A stretch of 64,000 nt of DNA from Rhodomicrobium sp. R_RK_3 (GTDB lineage: Bacteria; Pseudomonadota; Alphaproteobacteria; Rhizobiales; Rhodomicrobiaceae): contig NZ_MWLK01000037.1 in assembly GCF_002198715.1 (NCBI RefSeq), positions 156,001 through 220,000 of the forward strand, in the 5' to 3' direction. How positions within the stretch are numbered: the first letter of the stretch is position 1; each line of letters opens with the position of its first letter. The notes under the pieces were generated by a model that worked only from the letters and a program-made list of their open reading frames with translations, had not been told where the DNA came from and did not search any database. Below, one piece after another: positions 46,408-54,890 of the stretch. A program made the translations under genes and the position numbers.

Positions 46408-48084
46408 ATGGATTACGAATGCCAAGCTCCAAACGAAACCGGCGAAGACGAAGATTTCCAGCCGGTGCCGCTGCCGATGGAGCTGCGCGATCCAAAGCGC
46501 GCCGAGGCGCTGGAGGCGGCGGCTCGCAAGAACCTGTCGCGGCTGCAAAGGGCCAAGGGCGAGAGCGCCGCGACCAACCGCTACAAGACCTCGCATTACG
46601 ACATCCCGGTCCGCCTCGCCGATGGCAGCGCGCTGCTGTTCAACTCGCGCTCGCGCTCGCTGATCCTGCTTTCGGCCAGCGAGGCCAAGGTATATTTCGG
46701 CCTGACCGAAGCGCCCTTCACCGCCGGCAAGGTGCAGGACCGGCTGCTGCTGCAGGCGCTGGCGAGCGGCGGCCACATCGTCGGCGAAACGGCGGATGAG
46801 CTGAGCCTCGTGCAGCGCGACTACAACAACGCGCGCGGCGCCAAGACCAGCCTGACGCTGACCATCGCCCCGACCATGGCCTGCAACTTCGCCTGCGGCT
46901 ACTGCTTCCAGGGCCTCAACAAGCCGACCAAGAAGATGACGCCCGACGTGCAGGACGCCATCCTCAGCTTCGTCCAGGCCAAGGCCAATCTGAAAACGCT
47001 CACGGTCGTCTGGTATGGCGGCGAGCCGCTGATGGGCAAGGATTCGATCTTCCGCCTGTCCGACCGGCTGATCGCCTATTGTGATAAGAAGAAGATCAAT
47101 TACAGCGCCGGCATCGTCTCCAACGCCTGGTTCCTCAATGGCGAGATGGCTTCGCAGCTTTATTCGCGTCGGGTGAAATGGGTGCAGGTGACGATCGACG
47201 GCGACAAGGAAACGCATGACAAGATGCGTCCCCTGACCTCCGGCCATGGCTCTTATGACCGGATCATCGAGAATATCGGCGAGACGCTCGACCAGACGCC
47301 GATGTCGATCAGCGTCCGCGTCAATGTCGGCCAGCGCAATGTCGACAATGCCAATGTGCTGCTGGACGGGTTCGTGGAGAAGAATTTTGCCAAGCGCGGC
47401 AATTTCCACGTCTATTTCGCGCCGATCGAAGCCTCGACGCCGGAAAGCGGCAGCGCCTTCGAGGAAAAGCTCGCCCGCGCCGAATTCAACCGGCGGGTGC
47501 TGGACCTCGAAGCCAAGGCCCGCCGCCTCGGCCTTGCCAGCACCATCAAGCCCTCGGGCGGTTTTGCCGGCATGTGCGTCGCCGCCTCCGAAGGCGGCTA
47601 TGTGATCTCGGGCAATGGCGACGTGCATAAATGCTGGGAGACGGCGCATGATCCGTCCAAGCGCACCGGCAGCATCTTCGAGCCGGAGAAGCTGCATGAC
47701 AGCGTCAACGCCAATCTGTGGACGCAGTGGACGCCGTTCGACAACGCCACCTGCCGCGACTGCAAGATCCTGCCGATGTGCGGCGGCTTCTGCGCCCACC
47801 GCTTCATCTATGGCGGACCGGACCAGACCGCATTGCCCTGCCCGAGCTGGAAATGGAACACGGCAGAATACATCTTCAGCCGCGCCAAGGATCTCGGCGT
47901 CGTCAAGGCGGACCAGTGGCTGCCGAGCGAGGCGACCGTCGATGCCAAGCAGTCCGGCGAGCGCCATTCGAAGGAATCGCTGCAAGGCGCCCAGCAGGTG
48001 GTGCTGGAGAAGATCAGCGCCCAGCGCGGACGCACCATCGACCGCGACATGATCTTCACCGGCGAGTCGGCGCTGGAGGTTTGA
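46408..48084 (+). CDS. Radical SAM/SPASM peptide-maturase-like protein
   Basis: The 558-residue protein has a polar N-terminal region (1-150) including YDIPVRLADGSALLFNSRSR, a pattern seen at the start of RiPP maturases that may act in substrate recognition. The radical SAM cluster motif CNFACGYC has Cys 159, 163 and 166, and WYGGEPLMG is at 202-210. The SPASM domain is complete: Cys 390, 409, 449, 452, 458, 462 and 478, fitting two auxiliary [4Fe-4S] clusters. Such enzymes form thioether or C-C links, epimerise, or cleave peptides by SAM-derived radicals. Immediate neighbours make the Cys-repeat proteins the likely substrates; the chemistry is not predictable with certainty. Confidence 0.9.
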   Translation: MDYECQAPNETGEDEDFQPVPLPMELRDPKRAEALEAAARKNLSRLQRAKGESAATNRYKTSHYDIPVRLADGSALLFNSRSRSLILLSASEAKVYFGLTEAPFTAGKVQDRLLLQALASGGHIVGETADELSLVQRDYNNARGAKTSLTLTIAPTMACNFACGYCFQGLNKPTKKMTPDVQDAILSFVQAKANLKTLTVVWYGGEPLMGKDSIFRLSDRLIAYCDKKKINYSAGIVSNAWFLNGEMASQLYSRRVKWVQVTIDGDKETHDKMRPLTSGHGSYDRIIENIGETLDQTPMSISVRVNVGQRNVDNANVLLDGFVEKNFAKRGNFHVYFAPIEASTPESGSAFEEKLARAEFNRRVLDLEAKARRLGLASTIKPSGGFAGMCVAASEGGYVISGNGDVHKCWETAHDPSKRTGSIFEPEKLHDSVNANLWTQWTPFDNATCRDCKILPMCGGFCAHRFIYGGPDQTALPCPSWKWNTAEYIFSRAKDLGVVKADQWLPSEATVDAKQSGERHSKESLQGAQQVVLEKISAQRGRTIDRDMIFTGESALEV

Positions 48085-48102
48085 GTTTTTGGCCCGGGGG
48101 TG

Positions 48103-48149
48103 ACGGCATCGTCCCGGTCCGGCTTCGGGGCCGGCCGGGATGATGCCGT
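48103..48149 (+). other. Long intercistronic hairpin after the radical SAM gene
   Basis: ACGGCATCGTCCCGG pairs with CCGGGATGATGCCGT, 15 bp with a single G-T pair, around a 17-base loop that can itself fold. It starts 19 bases after the maturase stop and ends 55 bases before the next start. It could partly end transcription or protect the upstream mRNA. No U-tract follows. Confidence 0.6.
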
Positions 48150-48203
48150 GATTTGCCGGGGGGATCGGTGATGCCCGCCGCGCGGGCAGGAGGAGCGACC
48201 AGC

Positions 48204-49064
48204 ATGAGTCCGGCTTATGCCTTCAACACCAATCAGGACCGCTTCGATGTGCATGTCATGAGCGCCCTCGCCGATGAGGGCCGCGCCCGCCATGTGCGCG
48301 ACCGCCTCATCGCCCAGGTGCGCGACGGGCGGCTCGATCATTTCCTGTTGAAGCGCCTCGACGGCTTCGATGATTTTTCCTACGCCGCGAATGAAAAGGC
48401 GGCGGTCAATATCATCGATTTCCATTTCGAGCCGCTGGTCCTGCGCAGCATGAACGACGCCCAGGTGAACGCCTATTTCTGCGCGATCGAGACCGCGCTG
48501 AAGATCACCGAGGCGAGCGGTCTCGACGAAGGTGGACCGCTCTGGGTCGACACCGTGCATCATAGCTGCGTCTGGTCGGTGCTATATGTCCTGTCGATCT
48601 ACCTCATGCGCCAGCGCGGCTATCGCCGGCTGGTGCTGCTGCATCAGGGCCAGCGCCCCGAGCCTCGGCTCGCCGTGGTCGCGCGGGTGCTGCAGCGGGT
48701 GCACGGCGCCGAGACCGGCCAGATCCAGTTGCAGGGCAACTGGTTCTCGAAACTGGCGCAGGTGACGACGCCCGACACGGCGGTGTTCTACCTCACCGAC
48801 ATGCCGCAGGAGGCCAGCCAGCGCGCCGCGCCCAAGCAGCGCACGATGTCGACCATCCAGCTCGACGGCCGCCCCTCCGCGCCGATCCGCCTGCAGACGC
48901 TCTCCGGCTCCGGCAGCTTCGCCCGCCGCCTGCGCGCCTCGCATGTGGTGGTCGACTATCCCGGCCGCGACGCCGCCCGCATCCGCCCCTACGACCCGGC
49001 CAATCCCGTCTCCCGCTGCCCGCTGGAAGACTGGGCCTTCTGGCCGTTGCTGAAGGTGGCTTAG
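48204..49064 (+). CDS. Unknown protein following the radical SAM gene
   Basis: The 286-residue protein starts at ATG 48204 after GGAGGAG; an upstream frame from 48153 is not needed. It is predicted soluble with a hydrophobic middle segment (CVWSVLYVLSIYLM). Distinct parts are MSPAYAFNTNQDRFDVHVMS, VNIIDFHFEPLVLRSMNDAQ, YRRLVLLHQGQRPEPRLAVV and TPDTAVFYLTDMPQEASQR. I see no established catalytic motif. It is separated from the maturase gene by a large hairpin but lies on the same strand, so it is probably the last gene of the operon. Confidence 0.72.
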   Translation: MSPAYAFNTNQDRFDVHVMSALADEGRARHVRDRLIAQVRDGRLDHFLLKRLDGFDDFSYAANEKAAVNIIDFHFEPLVLRSMNDAQVNAYFCAIETALKITEASGLDEGGPLWVDTVHHSCVWSVLYVLSIYLMRQRGYRRLVLLHQGQRPEPRLAVVARVLQRVHGAETGQIQLQGNWFSKLAQVTTPDTAVFYLTDMPQEASQRAAPKQRTMSTIQLDGRPSAPIRLQTLSGSGSFARRLRASHVVVDYPGRDAARIRPYDPANPVSRCPLEDWAFWPLLKVA

Positions 49065-49090
49065 GCGGTCGGCGCGGCCCGCCGCAGCGG

Positions 49091-49112
49091 ACTCCGCCTT
49101 CGCGGGAATGAC
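49091..49112. repeat. Single REP-like unit
   Basis: ACTCCGCCTTCGCGGGAATG continues the dispersed palindromic unit family, in the gap between the end of the Cys-repeat operon and a convergent LysR gene. Only one unit is present here. Confidence 0.55.
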
Positions 49113-49170
49113 GAGTTTATGGTCTGGCGAGCCGCTTGAGTTCCACCAAGGCCCAAATCCGATAGAGGCT

Positions 49171-50013
49171 CTAAAGCCCCGCCGCGATCTGCTTCAGGCT
49201 CTCCAGGATCGGTTCGTAGGCTTCCTCGTCGCGGTCTTCGGGGTAGACGGCGTAGACCGGATAGACGAAGCGCGGGGAGCGTTTACGCAGCACCAGCTCG
49301 CCGCTGTCGATGTAGGGCTGCGCGGCGCGGATGGCGAAATAGGCCGCGCCTTGCGTCTCCAGCAGATAGCGCACGCCGAAGGCGCCCAGATCCAGCGAGA
49401 GGCCGGGCAGGCGCAAATTCGGGAAGGCCAGTGCGTGATCGGCCTGGAACTCCGGCCCCCAATTCACGAAGACATAATCCGACATCGGCTGACGGCGCTC
49501 GCTGCCGCTGGAGACCAGCACCAGCTCCTCGTCGAACAGGTGCTCGATGATGAGGCTCGGCCGGTTGGTCGGGCGGTACATGATGGCGAGGTCGAGCGTG
49601 CCCTCGATCAGCCGGTCCATCAGGCCGATGGAGGAGCCGGTGGTCGCGGTCACGGCGATGTCGGGTATGTTCTGGCGCATCCAGGCCAGCCAATGCAGCA
49701 GGAAGCCGTCCCACAGGCTGAGCTGTCCGCCTACGGAGAGATGATCGCGGTGCGTCTCGGCGAGACCGACCTCGAGCCGCGCATGTTCCCAGACCCGCAC
49801 CAAGGCGAGGGCGTGCTTGTGGAATTGCTGGCCAGCCGGCGTCAGCGTCGCCCCGGATTTGGAGCGCTCCAGCAGCGATCGCCCGAGCAGATCCTCGAGC
49901 GCCTTGATCCTTGTACTGACGGTCGATTGGGTGACGTGCAGCCGCTCGGCGGCATCGACGAAGGAGCCGGCTTCGGCGATGGCGAGGAAGGTTTTGGCGA
50001 GCGTGATGTCCAT
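49171..50013 (-). CDS. LysR-family transcriptional regulator
   Basis: The 280-residue protein has the N-terminal winged helix-turn-helix (FLAIAEAGSFVDAAERLHVT, then STVSTRIKALEDLLG) and a substrate-binding domain with LIEGTLDLAIMYRPTNRPSL. It is convergent with the Cys-repeat operon, and its own start faces the small-peptide gene at 50147. LysR proteins usually act on a divergent neighbour, so it need not control the radical SAM cluster, whose promoters are of sigma-54 type. The ligand is unknown. Confidence 0.93.
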   Translation of the reverse strand: MDITLAKTFLAIAEAGSFVDAAERLHVTQSTVSTRIKALEDLLGRSLLERSKSGATLTPAGQQFHKHALALVRVWEHARLEVGLAETHRDHLSVGGQLSLWDGFLLHWLAWMRQNIPDIAVTATTGSSIGLMDRLIEGTLDLAIMYRPTNRPSLIIEHLFDEELVLVSSGSERRQPMSDYVFVNWGPEFQADHALAFPNLRLPGLSLDLGAFGVRYLLETQGAAYFAIRAAQPYIDSGELVLRKRSPRFVYPVYAVYPEDRDEEAYEPILESLKQIAAGL

Positions 50014-50146
50014 GGGTGAGCGCGTTCCCGCTATCCATCGGGTTTGTCGATATTAAACAGAGAAAAAATTCATTTGCCTAATGGCATAGCGCGGCTCAGA
50101 TTGCAATCTGCGGACAGATGTTCCGCTTTGCCCAAAGGTAGATCAA

Positions 50147-50245
50147 ATGAAGAAGAAGACAGAAAGCAAGCCGAAAGCTGCTCCCGCCTCTACGAAGTCG
50201 GCCGAAAAGCCGGCTGGCGGCGCCAAAAAGGGCGGCAAGAAGTAA
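50147..50245 (+). CDS. Very small Lys/Ala-rich basic protein (32 residues)
   Basis: The frame encodes 32 residues (MKKKTESKPKAAPASTKSAE, ending KKGGKK) with about ten Lys, resembling a histone H1-like tail. It has an AAAGGT ribosome-binding site eight bases upstream and a perfect intrinsic terminator 18 bases after the stop, which together support a real transcribed gene. It is likely intrinsically disordered and nucleic-acid binding. It is too short for family assignment. Confidence 0.62.
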   Translation: MKKKTESKPKAAPASTKSAEKPAGGAKKGGKK

Positions 50246-50262
50246 GCTCGACGAATCAGTTG

Positions 50263-50300
50263 AAGGGAAGAAGAAATTCTTCCCTTTCTCTTCTTTTCAT
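50263..50300 (+). terminator. Intrinsic terminator after the small basic-protein gene
   Basis: AAGGGAAGAA pairs perfectly with TTCTTCCCTT around a GAAA tetraloop (50263-50286). A T-rich run, TTCTCTTCTTTTC, follows. This is a textbook Rho-independent terminator, the clearest in the window. Confidence 0.85.
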
Positions 50301-50328
50301 TTCTTCCCAATCAATCCCGGTAAGTTTC

Positions 50329-50697
50329 ATGGCGCGAAGCGTATATGCGTTTACGTGTTTGGCGGTCCTCATCGCGGCCCCCCAGGCTCATGCGCTGCAA
50401 CTGACCAACCGCGACACGGCCGAGCATAAGATCGCCGTCACCGAAAAGACGGCGACGCAGGACATCGTGGTGAAACCGTCGCAAGTCATCGAAGGGCTGT
50501 GCCCGACCGGCTGCACGATGAAGATGGCGGACGGCGAGGAATATGAGTTCGACGGCAATGAGGTGGTGTCGATCGAGGAGGGGCTGATGTTCCTCGACGA
50601 ACCGAGCGACGGCACGACCGACAATAGCGACACCGGCACGCCGCCTCCCGACGCGGCGACCGTCGAGCCCGACGGCGCACCGAAGAAAAACCCATAA
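50329..50697 (+). CDS. Small secreted acidic protein, function unknown
   Basis: The 122-residue protein has a signal peptide (MARSVYAFTCLAVLIAAPQAHA) and a mature part of about 100 residues, acidic at the C-terminus and rich in Asp, Thr and Pro. The pair of Cys in GLCPTGCTMKMADGEEYEFD is compatible with a disulfide. The N-terminal half (LQLTNRDTAEHKIAVTEKTA) is beta-like. I do not recognise a family. It lies downstream of a terminator, so it is transcribed separately from the 32-residue gene. Confidence 0.72.
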   Translation: MARSVYAFTCLAVLIAAPQAHALQLTNRDTAEHKIAVTEKTATQDIVVKPSQVIEGLCPTGCTMKMADGEEYEFDGNEVVSIEEGLMFLDEPSDGTTDNSDTGTPPPDAATVEPDGAPKKNP

Positions 50698-50921
50698 ACT
50701 TCAGATAGTTATCGCATTTTTTTTGAGGGCGCCGCGTCGATATCGCAGCGGCTCTTTTCGTCGTCCGGAGGCGGCAGAGCGGTGAGCCGGGACCCGATCC
50801 CGGATCCGCGCGCACGGCTGTGAAGAGGATGAGCGAGCGGGCCCCGGCTCCGACGGCGGGGGCGACGAGCGTGGAAACTCAGAGGGCTGATGAACTTCCG
50901 AACCAGATCGCGCAGCGCGGC

Positions 50922-51935
50922 CTATTCCGCCGCCGCGACGGTCTGGGCGCGGGCGTGCGCCTCGAGCTTGCGCTCCCAGTTCAGCGCGTGCTCGACGATC
51001 AGCTCCAGGTCCTCGAATTGCGGCCGCCATGCGGGGAGCCATTCGTGAATCCGATGGATGCCGGCGACGAGCTCGGCTGGGTCGCCCGCGCGGCGCGGCG
51101 AAAAGCGGACGTCGAAATCGACGCCGGAGACGTGCTTGATGGTATCGATCACCTTCAGCACCGAATAGCCCCGGCCATAGCCGCAATTCAGAACCAGATT
51201 GTCGCCGCCGGCTCGCAAATGCAGCAGCGCCTGCCAATGGGCGCGCGCGAGGTCGGTGACATGGATGTAGTCGCGCACGCAGGTGCCGTCCGCCGTGGGA
51301 TAGTCCGTGCCATAGACGTCGAGAAAAGCGCGCTTACCCGTCACCGCCTCGCAGGCCGCCTTGATCAGATGCGTCGCGCGCGGCGTCGCCTGTCCGGAGC
51401 GACCGGCGGCGTCGGCCCCGGCGACGTTGAAATAGCGCAGCGCGCAATAGCGCAAGGGCAGGGCGGCGGCGGTGTCGGCGAGCATCCGCTCGGTCATCAG
51501 CTTCGACCAGCCATAGGGCGAGATCGGCTGCATCGGCGCGTCCTCGGAAACCGGCGTCCGCTCCGGGACGCCATAGACGGCGGCGGTCGAGGAGAAGATG
51601 AAATGCTTCACGCCATGCGCCAGCGCAGCGGCGATCAGGCCGCGCGACTTGACGGTATTGTTGAGATAATAGCCGAGCGGATCGGCGACCGAGTCCGGCA
51701 CAACGATCGAGCCGGCGAAATGGAAGATGGCGTCGATTGGATGTTCGCTCAGGATGCGCCCCAAAAGCGCCTCATCGCCGATGTCGCCCTCGATCAGGCT
51801 GACGCCGAGCGGTACCAGCCGGGGGCTGCCAGTCGACAGATTGTCGAGGACGATGACCGTCTCGCCGTTGTCGGACAATTCCAGCGCCATGTGGCTGCCG
51901 ATATAGCCCGCGCCTCCGGTGACCAAGACCGCCAT
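50922..51935 (-). CDS. galE: UDP-glucose 4-epimerase
   Basis: The 337-residue protein is full length for GalE. The NAD site is VLVTGGAGYIGSHMALELSD. Catalytic residues lie in SSTAAVYG (Ser/Thr) and SPYGWSKLM (Tyr-X3-Lys), and the C-terminal RRAGDPAELVAG motif of GalE is present. It interconverts UDP-glucose and UDP-galactose for polysaccharide precursor supply. ATG 51935 gives the classical short N-terminus; a start five codons earlier is possible. It lies 63 bases downstream of dksA, in the same direction. Confidence 0.95.
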   Translation of the reverse strand: MAVLVTGGAGYIGSHMALELSDNGETVIVLDNLSTGSPRLVPLGVSLIEGDIGDEALLGRILSEHPIDAIFHFAGSIVVPDSVADPLGYYLNNTVKSRGLIAAALAHGVKHFIFSSTAAVYGVPERTPVSEDAPMQPISPYGWSKLMTERMLADTAAALPLRYCALRYFNVAGADAAGRSGQATPRATHLIKAACEAVTGKRAFLDVYGTDYPTADGTCVRDYIHVTDLARAHWQALLHLRAGGDNLVLNCGYGRGYSVLKVIDTIKHVSGVDFDVRFSPRRAGDPAELVAGIHRIHEWLPAWRPQFEDLELIVEHALNWERKLEAHARAQTVAAAE

Positions 51936-51998
51936 GCCAGACCCTCTCACGTTGAAATCGCGCTCAGGGAGCGTCGGCGCATCCGGTAAAGAAAGTGT

Positions 51999-52415
51999 TC
52001 ACTCGTCGCGATAAATCCGCTCGCGCCGTTCATGCCGCTCCTGCGCCTCCAGGCTGCGCTCGACCACGGGGCGGGCTTCCAGCCGCTTCAGGCTGATGGG
52101 CTCGCCCGTATCGATGCAATAGCCGTAGCTGCCATCGTCGATGCGCATCAGGGCTTCGTCGATCTTGGAGATCAGCTTGCGCTGGCGGTCGCGGGCACGC
52201 AACTCGAGCGCGCGCTCGGTCTCGGAACTTGCCCGGTCGGTGAGGTCGGGGTGCTGGCCGGTGTCCTGCAGATTGTCCAGCGTCTCGCGGCTGGCGCGCA
52301 GGATGTCGGACTTCCAGTCGACCAGCTTCTTGCGGAAATAAGCCAGCTGACTCTCATTCATAAACGGTTCGTCTTCCGACGGCCGATAATCGTCCGGCAG
52401 ATCAGACCCGCCCAT
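51999..52415 (-). CDS. dksA: DksA, RNA polymerase-binding transcription factor (one-cysteine type)
   Basis: The 138-residue protein has a coiled-coil tip region (LRASRETLDNLQDTGQHPDL, then TDRASSETERALELRARDRQ), with the conserved acidic tip near DLTDRAS, and the C-terminal finger. The finger reads YGYCIDTGEPISLKRLEARP then VVERSLEAQERHER. Only the first of four zinc ligands remains, as in other alphaproteobacterial DksA proteins, so zinc binding is unlikely. With ppGpp, DksA modulates promoter choice in stress. ATG 52415 follows AGAGG; the longer frame to 52541 is not needed. Confidence 0.93.
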   Translation of the reverse strand: MGGSDLPDDYRPSEDEPFMNESQLAYFRKKLVDWKSDILRASRETLDNLQDTGQHPDLTDRASSETERALELRARDRQRKLISKIDEALMRIDDGSYGYCIDTGEPISLKRLEARPVVERSLEAQERHERRERIYRDE

Positions 52416-52635
52416 GTAAAACCTCTTGCTGATTAATGCGACGCTGCTCCCAATGGCTTTCGAAGCGCCTTCAAAGAGTGGCAATGCGGGCGCAGTCAAG
52501 CCATGCTCGTGCGGCACGTATTTAGCCCTAATTGCCCTCAAGTCAAGATGAACCGTAACAGATTCGCGGCGGCAGCCTGCCCCGGCGCCGCCGCAGAACC
52601 GACAATTTTGCTAAAAGACGAGAGGTTTAGCGCGG

Positions 52636-53730
52636 TTAGACCACACGCCGCTCAAGGCTATGCCGTGCATCTTCATTTGCGCCGAACCATCGTTCTTCGC
52701 CGGAAAACTGGATGTCGGCGAGCGGACGCATGACGCCATTTGCGTAATGGGCGAAAAGCCGTCCGCCTCCGGACATTGAAATGCCGGTGAATTCGCCGCC
52801 GAGGCAGCCATCGGCTTCCGCGGCCAGGATTTTGACGAGACCGCTGCGGTCGGCGAATTGAGTAACGCCGCCCGGCCCGAAGACGATCGAGATATTTCCG
52901 AGCCGCACGCCGTCGACCATCATGTCCATCACCGGGACGACGAGCGAGACCTCGTCCAGACGGCCGTCGGCGCTGAAGCCGAAGGCATGGCCGATATTCT
53001 TCCAGGCGACCTCGCCGGCGCGCGCGTCGCGGCGGACGCGGTAGAACAGGTTCCAGCTATCGCGCCCGGCGCTGCGCAGCGATGTGGCCTTCGCCCAGCG
53101 CAGCACGAGCGGCACGATGCGCCCGTCCCCCGCGATCACCCGCACCGAGCCGCCCGCCAACGAGCGGTCGAGGAATTTCACCCGGTCGTCGCCGAGCACG
53201 ATGCCGGAGCCCTGCACCGATGGGTCGCGGGCGAACAGCGTCTTGTCGAGCAGCTCGCTGCCGGTGACGTCATAATCGGCATTGGCGGTGAGCGGGAAGG
53301 CGGGCAGGTTGGCGCGGTAGGTGAGGCGGGTGGTGCCGACGGTCTCGATGCCGGCGGCGTCCAGGCGCACCACTTCCGGCTCGCTGGCAGAGGGCTTGCC
53401 GTTCTCGTCAAGGGCCATGCCGAGTAGGAAATGCCCGTCGCCATTGATAAGATAGCCGTCCTCGCTCAGCGCTAGCGCGTCGTCGCTGGAGGCAAAGGGG
53501 CGGGCAAACAGCGGCTCGCCAGAGACGGTCGCGCCAGTCTGTTCGCAAACCAGGAAGACGTCATTGGCTTCCGGCTCGTGGTCGAGATCGTGCCTGGCGC
53601 CGCCATCATCGGCCCAGGGCAGTCCGAAATCAGGCTCATAGCCGTGGAAATCATCACCGAAATCGATGCCGCCCGACCTTGCGAAATGCCGAAGACCCTG
53701 CGGACCTGCCAGTGCCTGAATCAACCCCAT
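52636..53730 (-). CDS. Orphan FlgE-like protein (hook D1/D2 region without terminal rod domains)
   Basis: The 364-residue protein resembles the middle of flagellar hook protein FlgE: ALSEDGYLINGDGHFLLGMA, a domain with VPLVLRWAKATS, GRDSWNLFYRVRRD, and the C-terminal GGVTQFADRSGLVKILAAEA then GGEFTGISMSGGGRLFAHYA and NGVMRPLADI. The N-terminal GLNAQSTALGNISDNIANVN block and the C-terminal coiled rod domain of real FlgE are missing, so it cannot form a standard hook. No flagellar genes are nearby. ATG 53730 follows AAGGAG. I infer a paralogue with another extracellular or cell-envelope role; no signal peptide is evident. Confidence 0.7.
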   Translation of the reverse strand: MGLIQALAGPQGLRHFARSGGIDFGDDFHGYEPDFGLPWADDGGARHDLDHEPEANDVFLVCEQTGATVSGEPLFARPFASSDDALALSEDGYLINGDGHFLLGMALDENGKPSASEPEVVRLDAAGIETVGTTRLTYRANLPAFPLTANADYDVTGSELLDKTLFARDPSVQGSGIVLGDDRVKFLDRSLAGGSVRVIAGDGRIVPLVLRWAKATSLRSAGRDSWNLFYRVRRDARAGEVAWKNIGHAFGFSADGRLDEVSLVVPVMDMMVDGVRLGNISIVFGPGGVTQFADRSGLVKILAAEADGCLGGEFTGISMSGGGRLFAHYANGVMRPLADIQFSGEERWFGANEDARHSLERRVV

Positions 53731-53969
53731 GCCATGCTCCTTGATTAAGCTGACCTTAAGTCTCGTTTCAGGGTGAGGCATCGAAGCTTATGAAAGGTAA
53801 ACGCGAAGGCAGCAAATTCGCTGAAATCGCCCGTGAATAGCCGCGACGAAAAAGAAATTGCTTAATATCGCCGCTCGGGCTTTCCTCTGCAGGAGATCGG
53901 CGCGTGCGCCCAACGCTTGCCGGGCCTCCGCCCGGCCACAAGACAACACCATGCAACGGACCGGGATGG

Positions 53970-54818
53970 ATGATGCGCTTCGAAGGCACCAAGAGCTATG
54001 TCGCGACGGAGGATCTGCGCGTCGCCGTGAATGCGGCGATCGCGCTGGAGCGGCCGCTGCTGATCAAGGGCGAACCCGGCACGGGCAAGACCGTCCTCGC
54101 CCATGAAGTCGCCGCCGCCCTTGGCGCGCCGCTGATCGAATGGCACATCAAGTCCACCACCAAGGCCCAGCAGGGCCTTTATGATTACGACGCCGTCAGC
54201 CGCCTGCGCGACAGCCAGCTCGGCGATGAGCGCGTCAAGGACATCCGCAATTACATTCGGCGCGGCAAGCTCTGGGACGCCTTCGTCGCGGATCAGCGTC
54301 CCGTCCTGCTGATCGACGAAATCGACAAGGCCGACATCGAGTTCCCGAACGATCTGCTGCAGGAACTCGACCGTATGGAATTCTACGTTTACGAGACCGG
54401 CGAGACGGTCAAGGCGGTGCAGCGGCCCGTCGTTATGATTACCTCGAACAATGAGAAGGAGCTGCCGGACGCCTTTTTGCGCCGCTGCTTCTTCCACTAC
54501 ATCAAGTTTCCGGACCCGGACACCATGACGCGGATCGTCGAAGTGCATTTTCCGGATCTGAAGCAGCGGCTGCTGAAAGAGGCGCTGACCATCTTCTACG
54601 AGCTGCGCGACACGCCGGGCCTTAAGAAAAAGCCCTCGACCTCGGAACTGCTTGATTGGTTAAAGCTTCTTTTAAACGAGGACATCGACGCGGACACGCT
54701 CCGCGAGCGCGATCCGAAAAAGGCCATACCACCTCTGCATGGTGCCTTGCTGAAAAATGAACAGGACGTGCATCTGTTCGAGAGGCTCGCATTCATCGTG
54801 CGACGTAAGGATAACTGA
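53970..54818 (+). CDS. MoxR-family AAA+ ATPase
   Basis: The 282-residue protein has Walker A GEPGTGKTVLAHEVA, Walker B VLLIDEIDKADIEFPNDLL, sensor motif ITSNNEKELPDAFLRR, and the MoxR opening RFEGTKSYVATEDLRVAVNA. MoxR ATPases act as chaperones, often with a von Willebrand factor A protein encoded beside them. No such partner follows here; the next gene, 72 bases on, is a secreted repeat protein. Two adjacent ATGs at 53970 and 53973 are equally possible starts. Confidence 0.93.
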   Translation: MMRFEGTKSYVATEDLRVAVNAAIALERPLLIKGEPGTGKTVLAHEVAAALGAPLIEWHIKSTTKAQQGLYDYDAVSRLRDSQLGDERVKDIRNYIRRGKLWDAFVADQRPVLLIDEIDKADIEFPNDLLQELDRMEFYVYETGETVKAVQRPVVMITSNNEKELPDAFLRRCFFHYIKFPDPDTMTRIVEVHFPDLKQRLLKEALTIFYELRDTPGLKKKPSTSELLDWLKLLLNEDIDADTLRERDPKKAIPPLHGALLKNEQDVHLFERLAFIVRRKDN

Positions 54819-54890
54819 CCAAACGTAAATCCATTGGCGATTGTTTCGTGGTATAAAACCGCGAAAGCCAGGGTTTATAGGAGACCGACC

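Noticed and set aside
49171-50013. LysR gene as the dedicated regulator of the radical SAM cluster
   Set aside because: It is convergent with the cluster, and the cluster promoters are sigma-54 type, which LysR proteins do not activate.
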